Of a DNA stretch of 63,530 bases, positions 28,338-37,475 are shown one piece after another (the stretch's first letter is position 1; every line of letters starts with the position of its first letter). The translations under genes were made by a program, and so were the position numbers. The DNA comes from a virus. The notes beneath the pieces are model-generated. The model did no database searches. It saw nothing but the letters and a program-made list of their open reading frames with translations, and had not been told where the DNA came from. The stretch covers positions 1 to 63,530 of IMG/VR virus record IMGVR_UViG_3300030109_005803. One strand, 5' to 3'.

Positions 28338-31300
28338 TTAGCACTCCTCGGAAGGTGGCGGTGCTGTTGCGTCAACATTGTCATCCGAAAGACCCTCGTC
28401 AATCTTTATCTTAAGTAATTCAATTAATAGATACAGAATACCCAGGGGCGACGGCGGGGCCATAAACATGCCCGCAACTGTGCCCTTAAAGTCAACGCCA
28501 TCAAGACTAATTCTTGGACCGAACAGAGGCGAGTCTTCACCAATTACATCATTACTATCATCGACCACCGCGTCGGTCAGGGCTTCATTACCAATACTGT
28601 ATAAGCAGAACAATAAAGATAAAACATCCTCTCCGTTAATATTTGCAGTTCTTATCGGAGAACTGTTTGGTAGGCTGTTGATAGACGCCGTGATCGCCCG
28701 AGAAACCTCCAAAAAGGCATCCGCTGTTATATCCTTGACTATCTTTGAGATAGCAATGTGTGGATCGATAAGCTCAACTAGCCCCTTGAGGATTGCAATC
28801 GGAGTTTCCTTCAAGAATTTTAAGAATATCTCGCGCGCCATGGAATTCATGTCTTGCTGACCGTTGTTAGCCAAAGTATTCGAATATTCGTCATTCAATC
28901 CGTCAGGCAGTGGTGGGCGGGTGGAAGCATCCGTCATATTCATAAAGTTTATGATAGCCCGCTTTGTTCCTCTAAAAGAATCGGTTATGTCTGAGAAGAA
29001 CAATTCTGTTAAGTAGAAGTTGTATAGAAGTGGACCCATCAAAATTGCGTCTTGATTGAATACCTGTTGTTTGAAGATTTGGTACTCTTGACTCTCCTTA
29101 ATAATTCCTACTATATTCTGAGCCAGACCCGTATTAACCTCGAATAACGTTGCTACCTGTGGGGGAGCGACGGCATCGGCGCGCTCCGTATAGTTGAGTC
29201 TAACTGTGCCAGCTGGGGTGTCGGGGGCAGAAAAAACATTTTGAAAATATAATCCAACATCAAAATCAGCATACGACGACGGCAATATATAAGACATAGA
29301 GTTTGCATCAGTAATAGCACTATCTTCCAGATTGTAAATGCCCAGAACGTCTTCTATGAAAATATCATCAAATGTTTTGTTCTCACCCTGCGGGTCTATA
29401 ATGTTGTTTATGGCTCCAAGCGTAGACCTTTGTCCGGAATCCCAAGTGTAATACAACCTTTCCTCTACCAAAAAACGAATCAAGTCAGACCTTTCATCAT
29501 TTAAAGGAAAATTGGCTTTACTTTCAGTTTCATTCAACTCAAAGCCCTCTGGTATGTTATATGGAGGGTATGTGTGAGCAATGCCCCCGTTGTTGATTGT
29601 AGACTGTCTGACCGACACTCTATCAAAATAATTGTATATCTCTCTCTCAAGAACAGAATTGCCATCAAGTCGTTCTGTCTCGATGGACTGGATAATTTCG
29701 TTAACCATGAACTCTTTCACAAAAGGCAGTTCTAATACAGAATTCATGTCAAAGGCTGAGAAAACAACAATATTTTTAATTATAAATTCGTCTATCGCAG
29801 CCTGTATTAACATTAGTATCAAACCGTAATATAAGGTATTTCTTGTTTTGTCCTTTGCTGACCCCTGGTCGTAGCACGCGGCTGCTGCAAACTCTTTCTT
29901 CATCTGATCAAGAATACCCTCAGCATCAAACAGATCACCAATATTTTCTGGAGGGCAATTTGCATTGTTCTTGAAGAACTTAAGATTGTTTATCTTATCG
30001 GCGCTAAATGCTCCATTTTCTAAGATATAGTCAAATAAGTTGGCGAATAGGGTACCATAAGCCGGTATGAATTGTTCTTGGACGCTCGCTACAACGTCTT
30101 CATTATTCGACGCCAGGAACGATCCGTTACCTATCTGCTGCTCAACAGGATCTACAAATCTAAACACATACGGATTAAATTCTTTCATAGTATAAGCTGT
30201 GTTTGCTGGCAATGGAGGAGCTTGACCCGGGACGAGGTTCTCTATCTCTCCAACCAAAAGATCGTCAACTGAATCTAAATTGTAATTCAAACTCAAGTAG
30301 GTGCTCGCATTTGGCTGATATTTCGGGTAGTTTATATACAAATATTGATCTGCAGCTTCCTGCGCTGTTTGTTGGGCGCCTAGGTTTAGGTCATAGTTCT
30401 GGGGCTCTCCGCGTTGTATATTGTACAACAACCGGATTGAAATAGTTTCAAACGGTATCGGGCCGGTGTTATCATTAGATTCGTTGTAAAATGAAAATGT
30501 GGAGCCGTTATCAAAAAGGATTGGAACTTCAAAATTGAAGCTTGTACTTCCATACGGCTGAATTGCATTTTGGAATCTCTTTTTGAAGGCTTCTGGAAAA
30601 ACATATTTTGTATGCACTACCCCGGACCCGGATGTCTGGTCTTGGATAGATGTAATTTTATCATTTACTTCTTCAATAACACCAGGGACTTCGCTCAAAG
30701 CCGAGTCGATAGTGCCAACCACCGTGCTAACATTATTGATGATATTTTGAATCTTAGCATTGTCAATGTCTTGACAGACTCCCTGCTCCGTCGCCGTCTC
30801 AATCGCCTCAGTAGCCTCTCCAAAGAATTCAAACATTTCTGTAATAAAGTTTAGAACTGCCGGATCCATTTCAGCTTGTGGCATCTCCAAACCCAGAACT
30901 TCAAAGGCACCAGAAACATCCGTATTCAACTCATTAGAAACTGTAGGTTCCAACAAGGACGTACGGGCTGCCTCTAGTGACCCGGCCATGTATGTTTTGG
31001 TGGTTCCCAGAATATTGTTAAACAGGTTAGGTAAAATTCTGGTAGCTATTGGGTTCTCTAGGTAGTTCGGAGAATCTGGGCACAAAAACTCAATCTGCGG
31101 CGGGACGATCTCAATACCATCTTCGGCAATCCTTATCAGTTCTTCAAGTGCCGGGGTTGAATTGAAGAAATCCTCATCCAAACATATATTGCAGTTCTCC
31201 ACCACTTGCAAGATATTGTTGTTGATAATATCGTTACAAATTGAAACCGTGTCCACATACTGCGAGATTCTGGCAAAATAACTATTGACGGATCCAATCG

Positions 31301-33194
31301 TGTTAACATTATTCCTAATCTGTGTCAGAGGATAGGTCGAATTGAAGTCAAGAATCTTCGTGTATGTGAGCGGCTCAACTTCTCTTTGAGAGTTGAGTAA
31401 ACGACAAACCTCTACAGGATCCAATATATTCGAAACATCCGAGAAGTAATTGTAGACTAGTTCTAATGATATCCCATCTTGAGCAAATTCAGCTTGTAAA
31501 AGTTCTTCCAGATTTGGAAAACTCTGGGCTGCTCTTTGGTTCTCGTCCCTTATCCTGCTTCCGACGTCTATAACACCTGTTTCTCCACGAAGGATGGCAT
31601 CACAATTAAATTGTATCAATTCTACTAGAGACTTGATAACAGCGAATGCACCATTAGCAATAGCACCTAAGACAATGTCTTTTATTTGATCTTTAATATC
31701 GCCATTGATTGAAAACGGATTCGCGAAGTCCTTGAACAGTTCGCCCAAATTTGGTCTTTTTATATTTATGTCTTTCGAAGGTGGTGTTGGTTCCGCTTGT
31801 AGAGAGGAGGCTGTCTGAATAATTGAGTTTCTGACTGACTGAGTTATCCTAGAGGCTGTCGCACCCAGTCCCAACGTTAAGCAAATAATCGCTTCTTTTG
31901 CAAGGGCTTGAATTCCGAACTGGTTTAAAATTTGATTTACAATCTTTTGTTCTTTTGTGGGGTTAGGTCCAAATATTGGAACGTTAAAATTCAGAACGGC
32001 GTCTATTGTGTCTACAATTTGAATTCCAGCATTGAGTTTCTTAGCTTTTTCTGCCTGGAGGATATTCTTTTTCGTTTCTTCATTTTCAGCCTTTTCAATT
32101 TCTTTTAGTAACTCTTCTTTAGTTTTAAGCGAACTAAACGTGTTCTCAAGCTGTTCTATATTACTGATGTCAATCAGATCGTCTGATGATCTGTTCCCAA
32201 AAATATTATTACCAGGAGTAATGGAACCGGGAATATCTCCTATCTGTGGTGCAGTGAAAGACCCTTCAATTCCGAGCGTCGACATAAACCCTGTTATTGA
32301 CTGTTGCTGTGTTAAATTTGACTGCTGCTCCGAGGATTCAATAATCTCTTTATAATTTTGAACTGTTTTTAGTGCTAAGGGGTCACTAAAAATTGGGTTG
32401 TATTTAGAGTTTGTAATAAATCCAATCTTTGCTTGACTGGATTCGCCGCGTGTTACATTTAAAACAAAATAATCAACTCGCACAATATTTGAGTCTGTAT
32501 CAAAGTACATTGTCAAATAATCGGTATCTAAGAAAGTACTCTCTTTAAGTTTAAAGTCCAAGCCCTCATATATGACACTAAGCAAAGCATTGACAATTCT
32601 ATTGGTTGTGATACCAAGACTATTTGCGTCCAAAGACAAAGGTATAATCCCCTTGAACAATGAAAGACCGGCGGAAAAGTCACTAATTGTTCCAGTCAAC
32701 TTGTCTAGCGAACTTGGAGTATTTGTAAATTCAAAGCTCGTTGCGCTTGTTTCGGCGCCGACTTCTCTTACAACGTTGAAGTATGCCAGAGCATCTAGGA
32801 AATCAGGTAACTTTTCCTCTTTTTCGTATTCTTCTTTAAGATCATAGATGTTTCCTTGCTGCAATGATAACTTAAATGTATTTTTGATGTTAAATGGACC
32901 AGCTCTTTCCAAAGAGAGCGAATCTGAAATCGTGTTGCGAAGCTGCTCGTAGAAGCCACTAAAACTAGTAAACTCAGTATTATTTTTGCCAACCACTAAA
33001 GGATAGTATTCTGGAAAATAGTGTTCAATAAAATAATCTGTACACAGGCGCTCTTGGGTCTCTCTGGGCTGGTTGCCTGCGACATTTACATAAAAGCTCA
33101 TTGTGTTGTCTACTTTATTGACAAATGGGATGCCCGGTAAAGTTCTAGAGATTAGAGATTGTAAAGATATAGCTTCTATTCCTGGAATAGCCAT
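28338..33194 (-). CDS. Very large virion-associated protein of unknown function
   Basis: This 1618-residue protein lies between baseplate genes and starts with a 1-base overlap of the gene before it. It is mainly alpha/beta with many Asn/Ile-rich helices, unlike the beta-rich tail proteins elsewhere. A central helical region around residues 340-420 is strongly charged (KTKEELLKEIEKAENEETKK). Hydrophobic stretches occur (AIICLTLGLGATA near 440 and PLGILYLLIELLKI near the end), and these might interact with membrane or be buried helices. It lacks the uniform coiled-coil repeats of a tape measure. The family is unrecognised. A baseplate or cell-penetration role is inferred from position. Confidence 0.6.
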   Translation of the reverse strand: MAIPGIEAISLQSLISRTLPGIPFVNKVDNTMSFYVNVAGNQPRETQERLCTDYFIEHYFPEYYPLVVGKNNTEFTSFSGFYEQLRNTISDSLSLERAGPFNIKNTFKLSLQQGNIYDLKEEYEKEEKLPDFLDALAYFNVVREVGAETSATSFEFTNTPSSLDKLTGTISDFSAGLSLFKGIIPLSLDANSLGITTNRIVNALLSVIYEGLDFKLKESTFLDTDYLTMYFDTDSNIVRVDYFVLNVTRGESSQAKIGFITNSKYNPIFSDPLALKTVQNYKEIIESSEQQSNLTQQQSITGFMSTLGIEGSFTAPQIGDIPGSITPGNNIFGNRSSDDLIDISNIEQLENTFSSLKTKEELLKEIEKAENEETKKNILQAEKAKKLNAGIQIVDTIDAVLNFNVPIFGPNPTKEQKIVNQILNQFGIQALAKEAIICLTLGLGATASRITQSVRNSIIQTASSLQAEPTPPSKDINIKRPNLGELFKDFANPFSINGDIKDQIKDIVLGAIANGAFAVIKSLVELIQFNCDAILRGETGVIDVGSRIRDENQRAAQSFPNLEELLQAEFAQDGISLELVYNYFSDVSNILDPVEVCRLLNSQREVEPLTYTKILDFNSTYPLTQIRNNVNTIGSVNSYFARISQYVDTVSICNDIINNNILQVVENCNICLDEDFFNSTPALEELIRIAEDGIEIVPPQIEFLCPDSPNYLENPIATRILPNLFNNILGTTKTYMAGSLEAARTSLLEPTVSNELNTDVSGAFEVLGLEMPQAEMDPAVLNFITEMFEFFGEATEAIETATEQGVCQDIDNAKIQNIINNVSTVVGTIDSALSEVPGVIEEVNDKITSIQDQTSGSGVVHTKYVFPEAFKKRFQNAIQPYGSTSFNFEVPILFDNGSTFSFYNESNDNTGPIPFETISIRLLYNIQRGEPQNYDLNLGAQQTAQEAADQYLYINYPKYQPNASTYLSLNYNLDSVDDLLVGEIENLVPGQAPPLPANTAYTMKEFNPYVFRFVDPVEQQIGNGSFLASNNEDVVASVQEQFIPAYGTLFANLFDYILENGAFSADKINNLKFFKNNANCPPENIGDLFDAEGILDQMKKEFAAAACYDQGSAKDKTRNTLYYGLILMLIQAAIDEFIIKNIVVFSAFDMNSVLELPFVKEFMVNEIIQSIETERLDGNSVLEREIYNYFDRVSVRQSTINNGGIAHTYPPYNIPEGFELNETESKANFPLNDERSDLIRFLVEERLYYTWDSGQRSTLGAINNIIDPQGENKTFDDIFIEDVLGIYNLEDSAITDANSMSYILPSSYADFDVGLYFQNVFSAPDTPAGTVRLNYTERADAVAPPQVATLFEVNTGLAQNIVGIIKESQEYQIFKQQVFNQDAILMGPLLYNFYLTELFFSDITDSFRGTKRAIINFMNMTDASTRPPLPDGLNDEYSNTLANNGQQDMNSMAREIFLKFLKETPIAILKGLVELIDPHIAISKIVKDITADAFLEVSRAITASINSLPNSSPIRTANINGEDVLSLLFCLYSIGNEALTDAVVDDSNDVIGEDSPLFGPRISLDGVDFKGTVAGMFMAPPSPLGILYLLIELLKIKIDEGLSDDNVDATAPPPSEEC

Positions 33195-34177
33195 TAGTTT
33201 GTCCTATTGTATAAACTTAGAATATATTTGTCGCCAGCAACTCCAGAGTTATCTAAGTAATCGTTAACAACCGCAACGGTGGTTAGGGGTATATCAGCTA
33301 TCATAGGCACTTGACAATTTAAAGCAACATTAATCGAATTCTCAACGCCGGCCATCATCGTTTGTTTAAAGTCAGGGGCGGTTTCAGTTCCGTAAAACGG
33401 TGACATATGCGTGTGATTCTGGACAGCCCTGTTAAAACTTTGCTGATACGAAATAAAGTTATCTAATATCGTACCAATGTTTTCAACGACCTGAAGGAGA
33501 GCATTCAGGCAATCTTTGAGATTTTCACCTTTTACCATCGGCTGCAGGTCTTCTGGATCATTCATAGCTATTAAATCAATCCCGTATCCGCTCTTATCTG
33601 CGTTTGACAATTCGCCACCCTGTGAGTTAATTGAATCTGTTCGAGTGATAAGTCGGATGTTTTCGCGACCAATAACTCTAATATTGTCTGCCTTAATGGC
33701 TATGCCAGATCTGGGTGTTACTGACGAGGTTGAGCCGGCGCCCTTGGGCTTTTTAAGTCTAAAATACCCATCAATATCTGCTTTTTGGCTGACATATATC
33801 CTCGCTGAGTCTAAAACGAAGTTTGGATCTGCGTAAAGCTTATTCCCTTTTCGGTCGCGACTGCTTGCGTTGTGCCCTAGGGTTCCGGCAACTATATCTA
33901 TAGCAGCACAATGAGACTGTCCTTTACCTCCAGCTCCGGAGAATCTGTTTGAATTTCTATCTTTTCCTAATTTAATAGAAGCGTTGCCTTTTCTTATAAC
34001 TCTCTCGTTGGAAGTTAGAATTAAATCAGGCGTGTCATAGTTCTCTGTCTCTTTTGAGGCAACTCCGCGAATATCAGCTTCTTCAGCTGGGGATGCGTTA
34101 TCCAATTTTCTTTTCAGCATTGGATCTTTTGGCTCTTGGATAGCCGAGCTTGTTCTTACTTTCCCTGTATCTGACAT
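33194..34177 (-). CDS. Putative baseplate/central spike-region protein
   Basis: This 327-residue protein contains a beta-repeat section that could form a helical or prism-like structure (SARIYVSQKADIDGYFRL, IAIKADNIRVIGRENIRLIT). It then has a helical section ending in a His-rich site (FNRAVQNHTHMSPF). Such a strand-repeat followed by NHTH is frequently seen in phage tail-tip and baseplate proteins of the gp5/VgrG neighbourhood. It is next to the transglycosylase-bearing gene, fitting a tail-tip assembly. I see no lysozyme domain in this protein itself. Confidence 0.55.
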   Translation of the reverse strand: MSDTGKVRTSSAIQEPKDPMLKRKLDNASPAEEADIRGVASKETENYDTPDLILTSNERVIRKGNASIKLGKDRNSNRFSGAGGKGQSHCAAIDIVAGTLGHNASSRDRKGNKLYADPNFVLDSARIYVSQKADIDGYFRLKKPKGAGSTSSVTPRSGIAIKADNIRVIGRENIRLITRTDSINSQGGELSNADKSGYGIDLIAMNDPEDLQPMVKGENLKDCLNALLQVVENIGTILDNFISYQQSFNRAVQNHTHMSPFYGTETAPDFKQTMMAGVENSINVALNCQVPMIADIPLTTVAVVNDYLDNSGVAGDKYILSLYNRTN

Positions 34178-34196
34178 TTTTTTTATTTAACCTCTA

Positions 34197-35591
34197 TTAT
34201 GCTTCAGTCCCAAGCCATCTAGCTATCACCCTGCGACGGGTAATTCGCTTTTCGGGATGCAAGGGATCAGCATAGCCTGAATTTACTTCTGCTGTATACG
34301 CGGATCCAATAACATAACTATCTGGTTTCCCCACAGCTCTTGGATAAAATACTAAGAAATACCAATCTACCCCTTTGTTAGCCGCAGAGATAGTCTTATT
34401 TCCTTTTAGTTTTGAAAAATATTTCTCAACATATGTAAGTTGTTGCTTAGGTCCCATTGTAAGCAATTTTTCTACTGTGGTGCCCAGAGTTTTGGCAGTT
34501 GCTGCTCTAGAATCCTCGGGCATGAACTGTATCAATCCTGTGGCTGCCGTATTTCTGTTAAGAGCATAAGGATCAAAAAGCCCACTTTCTTTAGCAAGTA
34601 TTTTTTCAAATGTTACCAATGGCATCCCTAGCCGCTGCAGCATGGCTTTAATCTCAGGCATAAACTTAGTTTTTAATTTCTGCTGTACAGATCTGTCTAA
34701 GATAGCATCGCCCTCCCAAGAGCGATTGCTTTTTTTCTTAAAGGGTCCATCCAAACCACCTCGGGCAACCCTAGCGGAGAATGTATATCCTGAGGGCGCC
34801 TTAATAGTTTCGTCACCTTTAGACTCGAATATCTGTCTTCTTAGCTCCTTTAGGTTTTGTGCTTTTTGTTTTGCGGCGGCGACTCGTGGAGATGGAGATG
34901 TAGATGTAGTCGGGTTTAGCCTAGAAGAATTCTGACTTGCATCTCGTGATGCACCGAGACTTGTAGGTGATGTAGATTTGTGCATTAACTTTATTGATGA
35001 ATCTAGAAAATTAATATCAAATATCTTAGAGCCTATCTTTATAATCTGGGGGTTTAAAAATCTTTCTTCGTTGGCGTATATTATTTCCACCAATGTTCCT
35101 GGTTCAATAGCTTGCTGGGTGCCTGGGACAGCAGCCTCCAAAGCCAACGAGGCTTCGGGCAACGTCTGGACACGCTCAGCTAAAGACAATCCTTTAATAT
35201 TTAATTTTCTAGTGTCTCCCTTTTCTAGAGCCTCAATGGGTATAATGACTCTGGGGTCTGCTTCGTGAACATAGACTCTGTACTTGTAGTATACTGCTTC
35301 GCCTGTTAGGTTCGGATCATTTGCAAGCTCAAGCTGCCTTGACACATACTCTAAATTTTCCATTGGGCTGGCCGCGACTGGCTGATCTGATACCACAAGA
35401 GCCATTACAACCCCGCCAAAGACTGTTTTGGATCCGATGGCATCGGGAGTGAAAGCTTCTTCCAAAACAGTAGAAATCGCGTCTGTGGTGGTTAGTGACC
35501 TTCTATCGCCAGATAGACCATCTGCAGGTCTGAGGTCATTCAGAACTCCGTACTCGCTGAACAATTGCTGGGGGGTTATTTCATTAGCCAT
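34197..35591 (-). CDS. Baseplate-associated protein with a C-terminal lytic transglycosylase (SLT) domain
   Basis: The C-terminal 150 residues of this 464-residue protein match Slt-type lysozyme-fold enzymes. There is a helix with the catalytic Glu (ILAKESGLFDPYALN, E near 334), then TAATGLIQFMPEDS, and a YFSKLKG helix with a later YPRAVGKPDSYV. These enzymes cleave peptidoglycan between MurNAc and GlcNAc. Carried on the particle, such a domain would open the wall locally during injection. The N-terminal 230 residues look like a structural docking region and the linker is Ser/Thr/Pro-rich. It plays the part of the T4 gp5 lysozyme, with a different fold family. Confidence 0.8.
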   Translation of the reverse strand: MANEITPQQLFSEYGVLNDLRPADGLSGDRRSLTTTDAISTVLEEAFTPDAIGSKTVFGGVVMALVVSDQPVAASPMENLEYVSRQLELANDPNLTGEAVYYKYRVYVHEADPRVIIPIEALEKGDTRKLNIKGLSLAERVQTLPEASLALEAAVPGTQQAIEPGTLVEIIYANEERFLNPQIIKIGSKIFDINFLDSSIKLMHKSTSPTSLGASRDASQNSSRLNPTTSTSPSPRVAAAKQKAQNLKELRRQIFESKGDETIKAPSGYTFSARVARGGLDGPFKKKSNRSWEGDAILDRSVQQKLKTKFMPEIKAMLQRLGMPLVTFEKILAKESGLFDPYALNRNTAATGLIQFMPEDSRAATAKTLGTTVEKLLTMGPKQQLTYVEKYFSKLKGNKTISAANKGVDWYFLVFYPRAVGKPDSYVIGSAYTAEVNSGYADPLHPEKRITRRRVIARWLGTEA

Positions 35592-35892
35592 CTTCGCTGT
35601 TCTCGTTTAACAAATCAAATAGCTGCTCTTTATCATCCTCTGTGAGACCAACTTGGTTTGTCTTCTGGCGCTGTAGGATGGCAGCTAGTTTCACCATCTG
35701 CTCGTTGGATCTTTGAAGGTTTTCTACATACTTGGCCGCGATTGAACCCATCTCTCTTCTATCGGCAGGAGAGACCTTCATATCTGCCATTACATCCATT
35801 AACAAGGATTTGGCCATGGCACGATCTTCTTTGATATTCGTCGTGGTCTCTTCTATGTAATGCTCTAAACTTAAATCTCGCTGTTTTCCCAT
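35584..35892 (-). CDS. Small helical protein of unknown function
   Basis: This 102-residue, almost entirely helical protein (DRREMGSIAAKYVENLQRSN) has an acidic C-terminus (LTEDDKEQLFDLLNENSEDG). It overlaps the sigma-factor gene by 22 bases and the transglycosylase gene by 8 bases, so it sits inside a tightly coupled transcript. A late-transcription co-activator like T4 gp33, which is small and acidic and works with gp55, is an idea based on the neighbour. A baseplate chaperone is equally possible. I could not identify family motifs. Confidence 0.6.
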   Translation of the reverse strand: MGKQRDLSLEHYIEETTTNIKEDRAMAKSLLMDVMADMKVSPADRREMGSIAAKYVENLQRSNEQMVKLAAILQRQKTNQVGLTEDDKEQLFDLLNENSEDG

Positions 35893-36560
35893 TTTGTCTT
35901 AAACGTCCTATACCTTTTACGAAGCTTGTTAAGATTATTGACAACCTGTTTGGTATTCAAACCCGTAAGCTCTCGGAGATATAAGTAAATAGCTTTTTTA
36001 TTAAAAATTTCTATTTGCTCAGCAGAGTCCAAGAGAATGCGGACGGCCATAAGAACCTTTCTCTCGTTTTCTTTAACCATAAAGGAGTCCCAAGTATCTA
36101 TTTCGCTACTCAAAGACATCCAGAACTCCACCTCAGATCTCTTATCATAATAGCTGGGTTCATCTGATATTAGATTCTCATCCACCTCGTTGAGGACGTC
36201 CTCCATGAAGATTTCTGTTTGAAGGCGCTTTTTGGTTCTTTTGACCTTGTGTATGAACCAGTTCTTTGTCACCACTGAAAAGTACGAGAAGGCTTTTGAA
36301 CCCTTACTAGGATCGTACTTGTTTAAGATTGTGGTTAACCAAACTTTACAATCCGCTCTGAGATAATCAATGTTTGGTAATGTTGTAAACCGATAAGTGT
36401 AGATTATTTTATCTACCATATCGTCAAATGCAGGCTGTATATACTCCTCGTACAGTTTGGATCGAAGTTCTCGATCTTCTGTATTCGCATATTTAACTAT
36501 TGCGTCTTCGTGTACCTGCGTAAAATAATGATTTTTCTTGCTCTTTTTCTTCCTCGGCAT
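35871..36560 (-). CDS. Late-transcription sigma factor, T4 gp55-like
   Basis: This 229-residue protein is shorter than bacterial sigma factors, as expected for the gp55 family, which directs host polymerase to late promoters. The N-terminus NHYFTQVHEDAIVKYANTED is typical of gp55 relatives in marine phages. It is followed by the region-2-like helix pair (SKAFSYFSVVTKNWFIHKVK) that contacts the -10 box and the beta' subunit. The C-terminus carries a helical region (LREL and KQVVNNLNKLRKRYRTF). The ATG has GAGGAAG upstream and lies inside the 3' end of the preceding gene, a 68-base overlap. It should activate the structural genes around it. Confidence 0.82.
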   Translation of the reverse strand: MPRKKKSKKNHYFTQVHEDAIVKYANTEDRELRSKLYEEYIQPAFDDMVDKIIYTYRFTTLPNIDYLRADCKVWLTTILNKYDPSKGSKAFSYFSVVTKNWFIHKVKRTKKRLQTEIFMEDVLNEVDENLISDEPSYYDKRSEVEFWMSLSSEIDTWDSFMVKENERKVLMAVRILLDSAEQIEIFNKKAIYLYLRELTGLNTKQVVNNLNKLRKRYRTFKTKWENSEI

Positions 36561-36864
36561 TTAGTGCTTCCTCTAGTTCTTGCTCTATTTCTTCGTCTAT
36601 CGTATATTCAAAAATCTCTCTAAAATTTGAGATTTCATCATTAACCTCTCTTATTCTTAAGACCAGTTCTTGTATAATTGGTTCCCCATGATAAGAATCC
36701 ATGCTATACATGTCTTTTACAAAGACTTGGAATGCTTTAACGGTTAAAAATAAATCAGACATATTATCAGATATAAACACAAACTTCTGTAGTATCCTAA
36801 CAGCGTACCAAGCTAGGAGTGCATTAGTTATTAATGAAGTGACGAGTGCAATATATATAAACAT
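36493..36864 (-). CDS. Membrane-anchored small protein conserved in T4-like marine phages
   Basis: The 123-residue product has one N-terminal membrane segment (FIYIALVTSLITNALLAWYA), then a helical cytoplasmic domain (SDNMSDLFLTVKAFQVFVKD) and a very acidic coiled C-terminus. Proteins of this layout are, to my knowledge, widespread in T4-like phages of marine hosts and remain uncharacterised. Its last 68 bases also encode the start of the sigma factor in another frame. It overlaps the zinc-ribbon gene by one base. Confidence 0.7.
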   Translation of the reverse strand: MFIYIALVTSLITNALLAWYAVRILQKFVFISDNMSDLFLTVKAFQVFVKDMYSMDSYHGEPIIQELVLRIREVNDEISNFREIFEYTIDEEIEQELEEALNAEEEKEQEKSLFYAGTRRRNS

Positions 36865-37112
36865 TATCTATTTTTATTTAGTTTATCTTTTTCTTGTTCT
36901 AGCTCTCCGCGCGAATCTTCGATAAACTGCTCTGTAAGTTGGCCGGTTTTATTTGATTTTGTTCCGGACTTTTTCGTTGTAAACGTTGTCAGCATTTTCA
37001 CCAATGTGGTACCAGAGTCGCACACAGGGCATACAGACTGTGTCTCACTAGAAGGGTGGTATATCACTGATATTTCGTTACACGCGGTACAACGATACTG
37101 ATAGCGGGGCAC
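36864..37112 (-). CDS. FmdB-type zinc-ribbon protein
   Basis: This 82-residue protein has a zinc ribbon with C8, C11, C28 and C31 (YRCTAC ... VCPVC), followed by a basic region and an acidic C-terminus (EQFIEDSRGELEQEKDKLNK). It resembles FmdB-family regulators, a small putative nucleic-acid-binding family also found in phages. It starts at GTG overlapping the TAG of the upstream 53-residue gene by one base. A regulatory role in late transcription is possible from its place near the sigma factor, but not shown. Confidence 0.7.
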   Translation of the reverse strand: MPRYQYRCTACNEISVIYHPSSETQSVCPVCDSGTTLVKMLTTFTTKKSGTKSNKTGQLTEQFIEDSRGELEQEKDKLNKNR

Positions 37113-37273
37113 TAACGCCTCTTTTCAAGATCTTTCAATCTTCTATCAATGTCTCTTAGGTGCCCTTCAAGCTCGCGAGCTTGATCGTGGATAGCGGTCC
37201 TCAAGATTGTTTGAACCACCTCCTTAATTGCTCCTTCAGTTAGAAATTTTGGCTGCTTTGTATTCTTTGACAT
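37112..37273 (-). CDS. 53-residue helical protein
   Basis: This is a complete small frame with an ATG start and a TAG that shares one base with the GTG of the zinc-ribbon gene. The product is a single charged helix (TEGAIKEVVQTILRTAIHDQ followed by LRDIDRRLKDLEKRR) with heptad-like spacing, so it may form a coiled coil. It fills the gap between two recognised phage genes without overlap problems. Function unknown. Confidence 0.6.
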   Translation of the reverse strand: MSKNTKQPKFLTEGAIKEVVQTILRTAIHDQARELEGHLRDIDRRLKDLEKRR

Positions 37274-37276
37274 GTT

Positions 37277-37474
37277 CTATTCCTCCTCATTAAATTGTAC
37301 AGTATCAAGATTAATCACTGGTGGGTTGGTAACTACCAACTCTGTATGTGATGAATCCTCTGGATTTACCTGAAAATTCATCTCCTGTAGAACTGGAACA
37401 ATGTCTGACTGTTCCATTAATGATCTTTGTAGTGCCATCATAAGGGCCCCTACTGCCTGATTTGATAATTTCAT
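37277..37474 (-). CDS. Conserved small protein of T4-like marine phages
   Basis: This 65-residue protein begins with MKLSNQAVGALMMALQRSLM, a start I recognise as recurrent among cyanophage-type T4-like genomes. An acidic C-terminus follows. The ribosome site is strong (AAAGGAG). It is the last typical phage core gene before the glycan island (in coordinates, its start abuts the end of the Gmd gene). Function unknown; two short helices with a beta-strand tail are likely. Confidence 0.7.
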   Translation of the reverse strand: MKLSNQAVGALMMALQRSLMEQSDIVPVLQEMNFQVNPEDSSHTELVVTNPPVINLDTVQFNEEE

Positions 37475-37475
37475 T

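Noticed and set aside
28338-33194. Tape-measure protein
   Set aside because: No long uniform coiled coil or regular repeat, and its place among baseplate genes does not fit.
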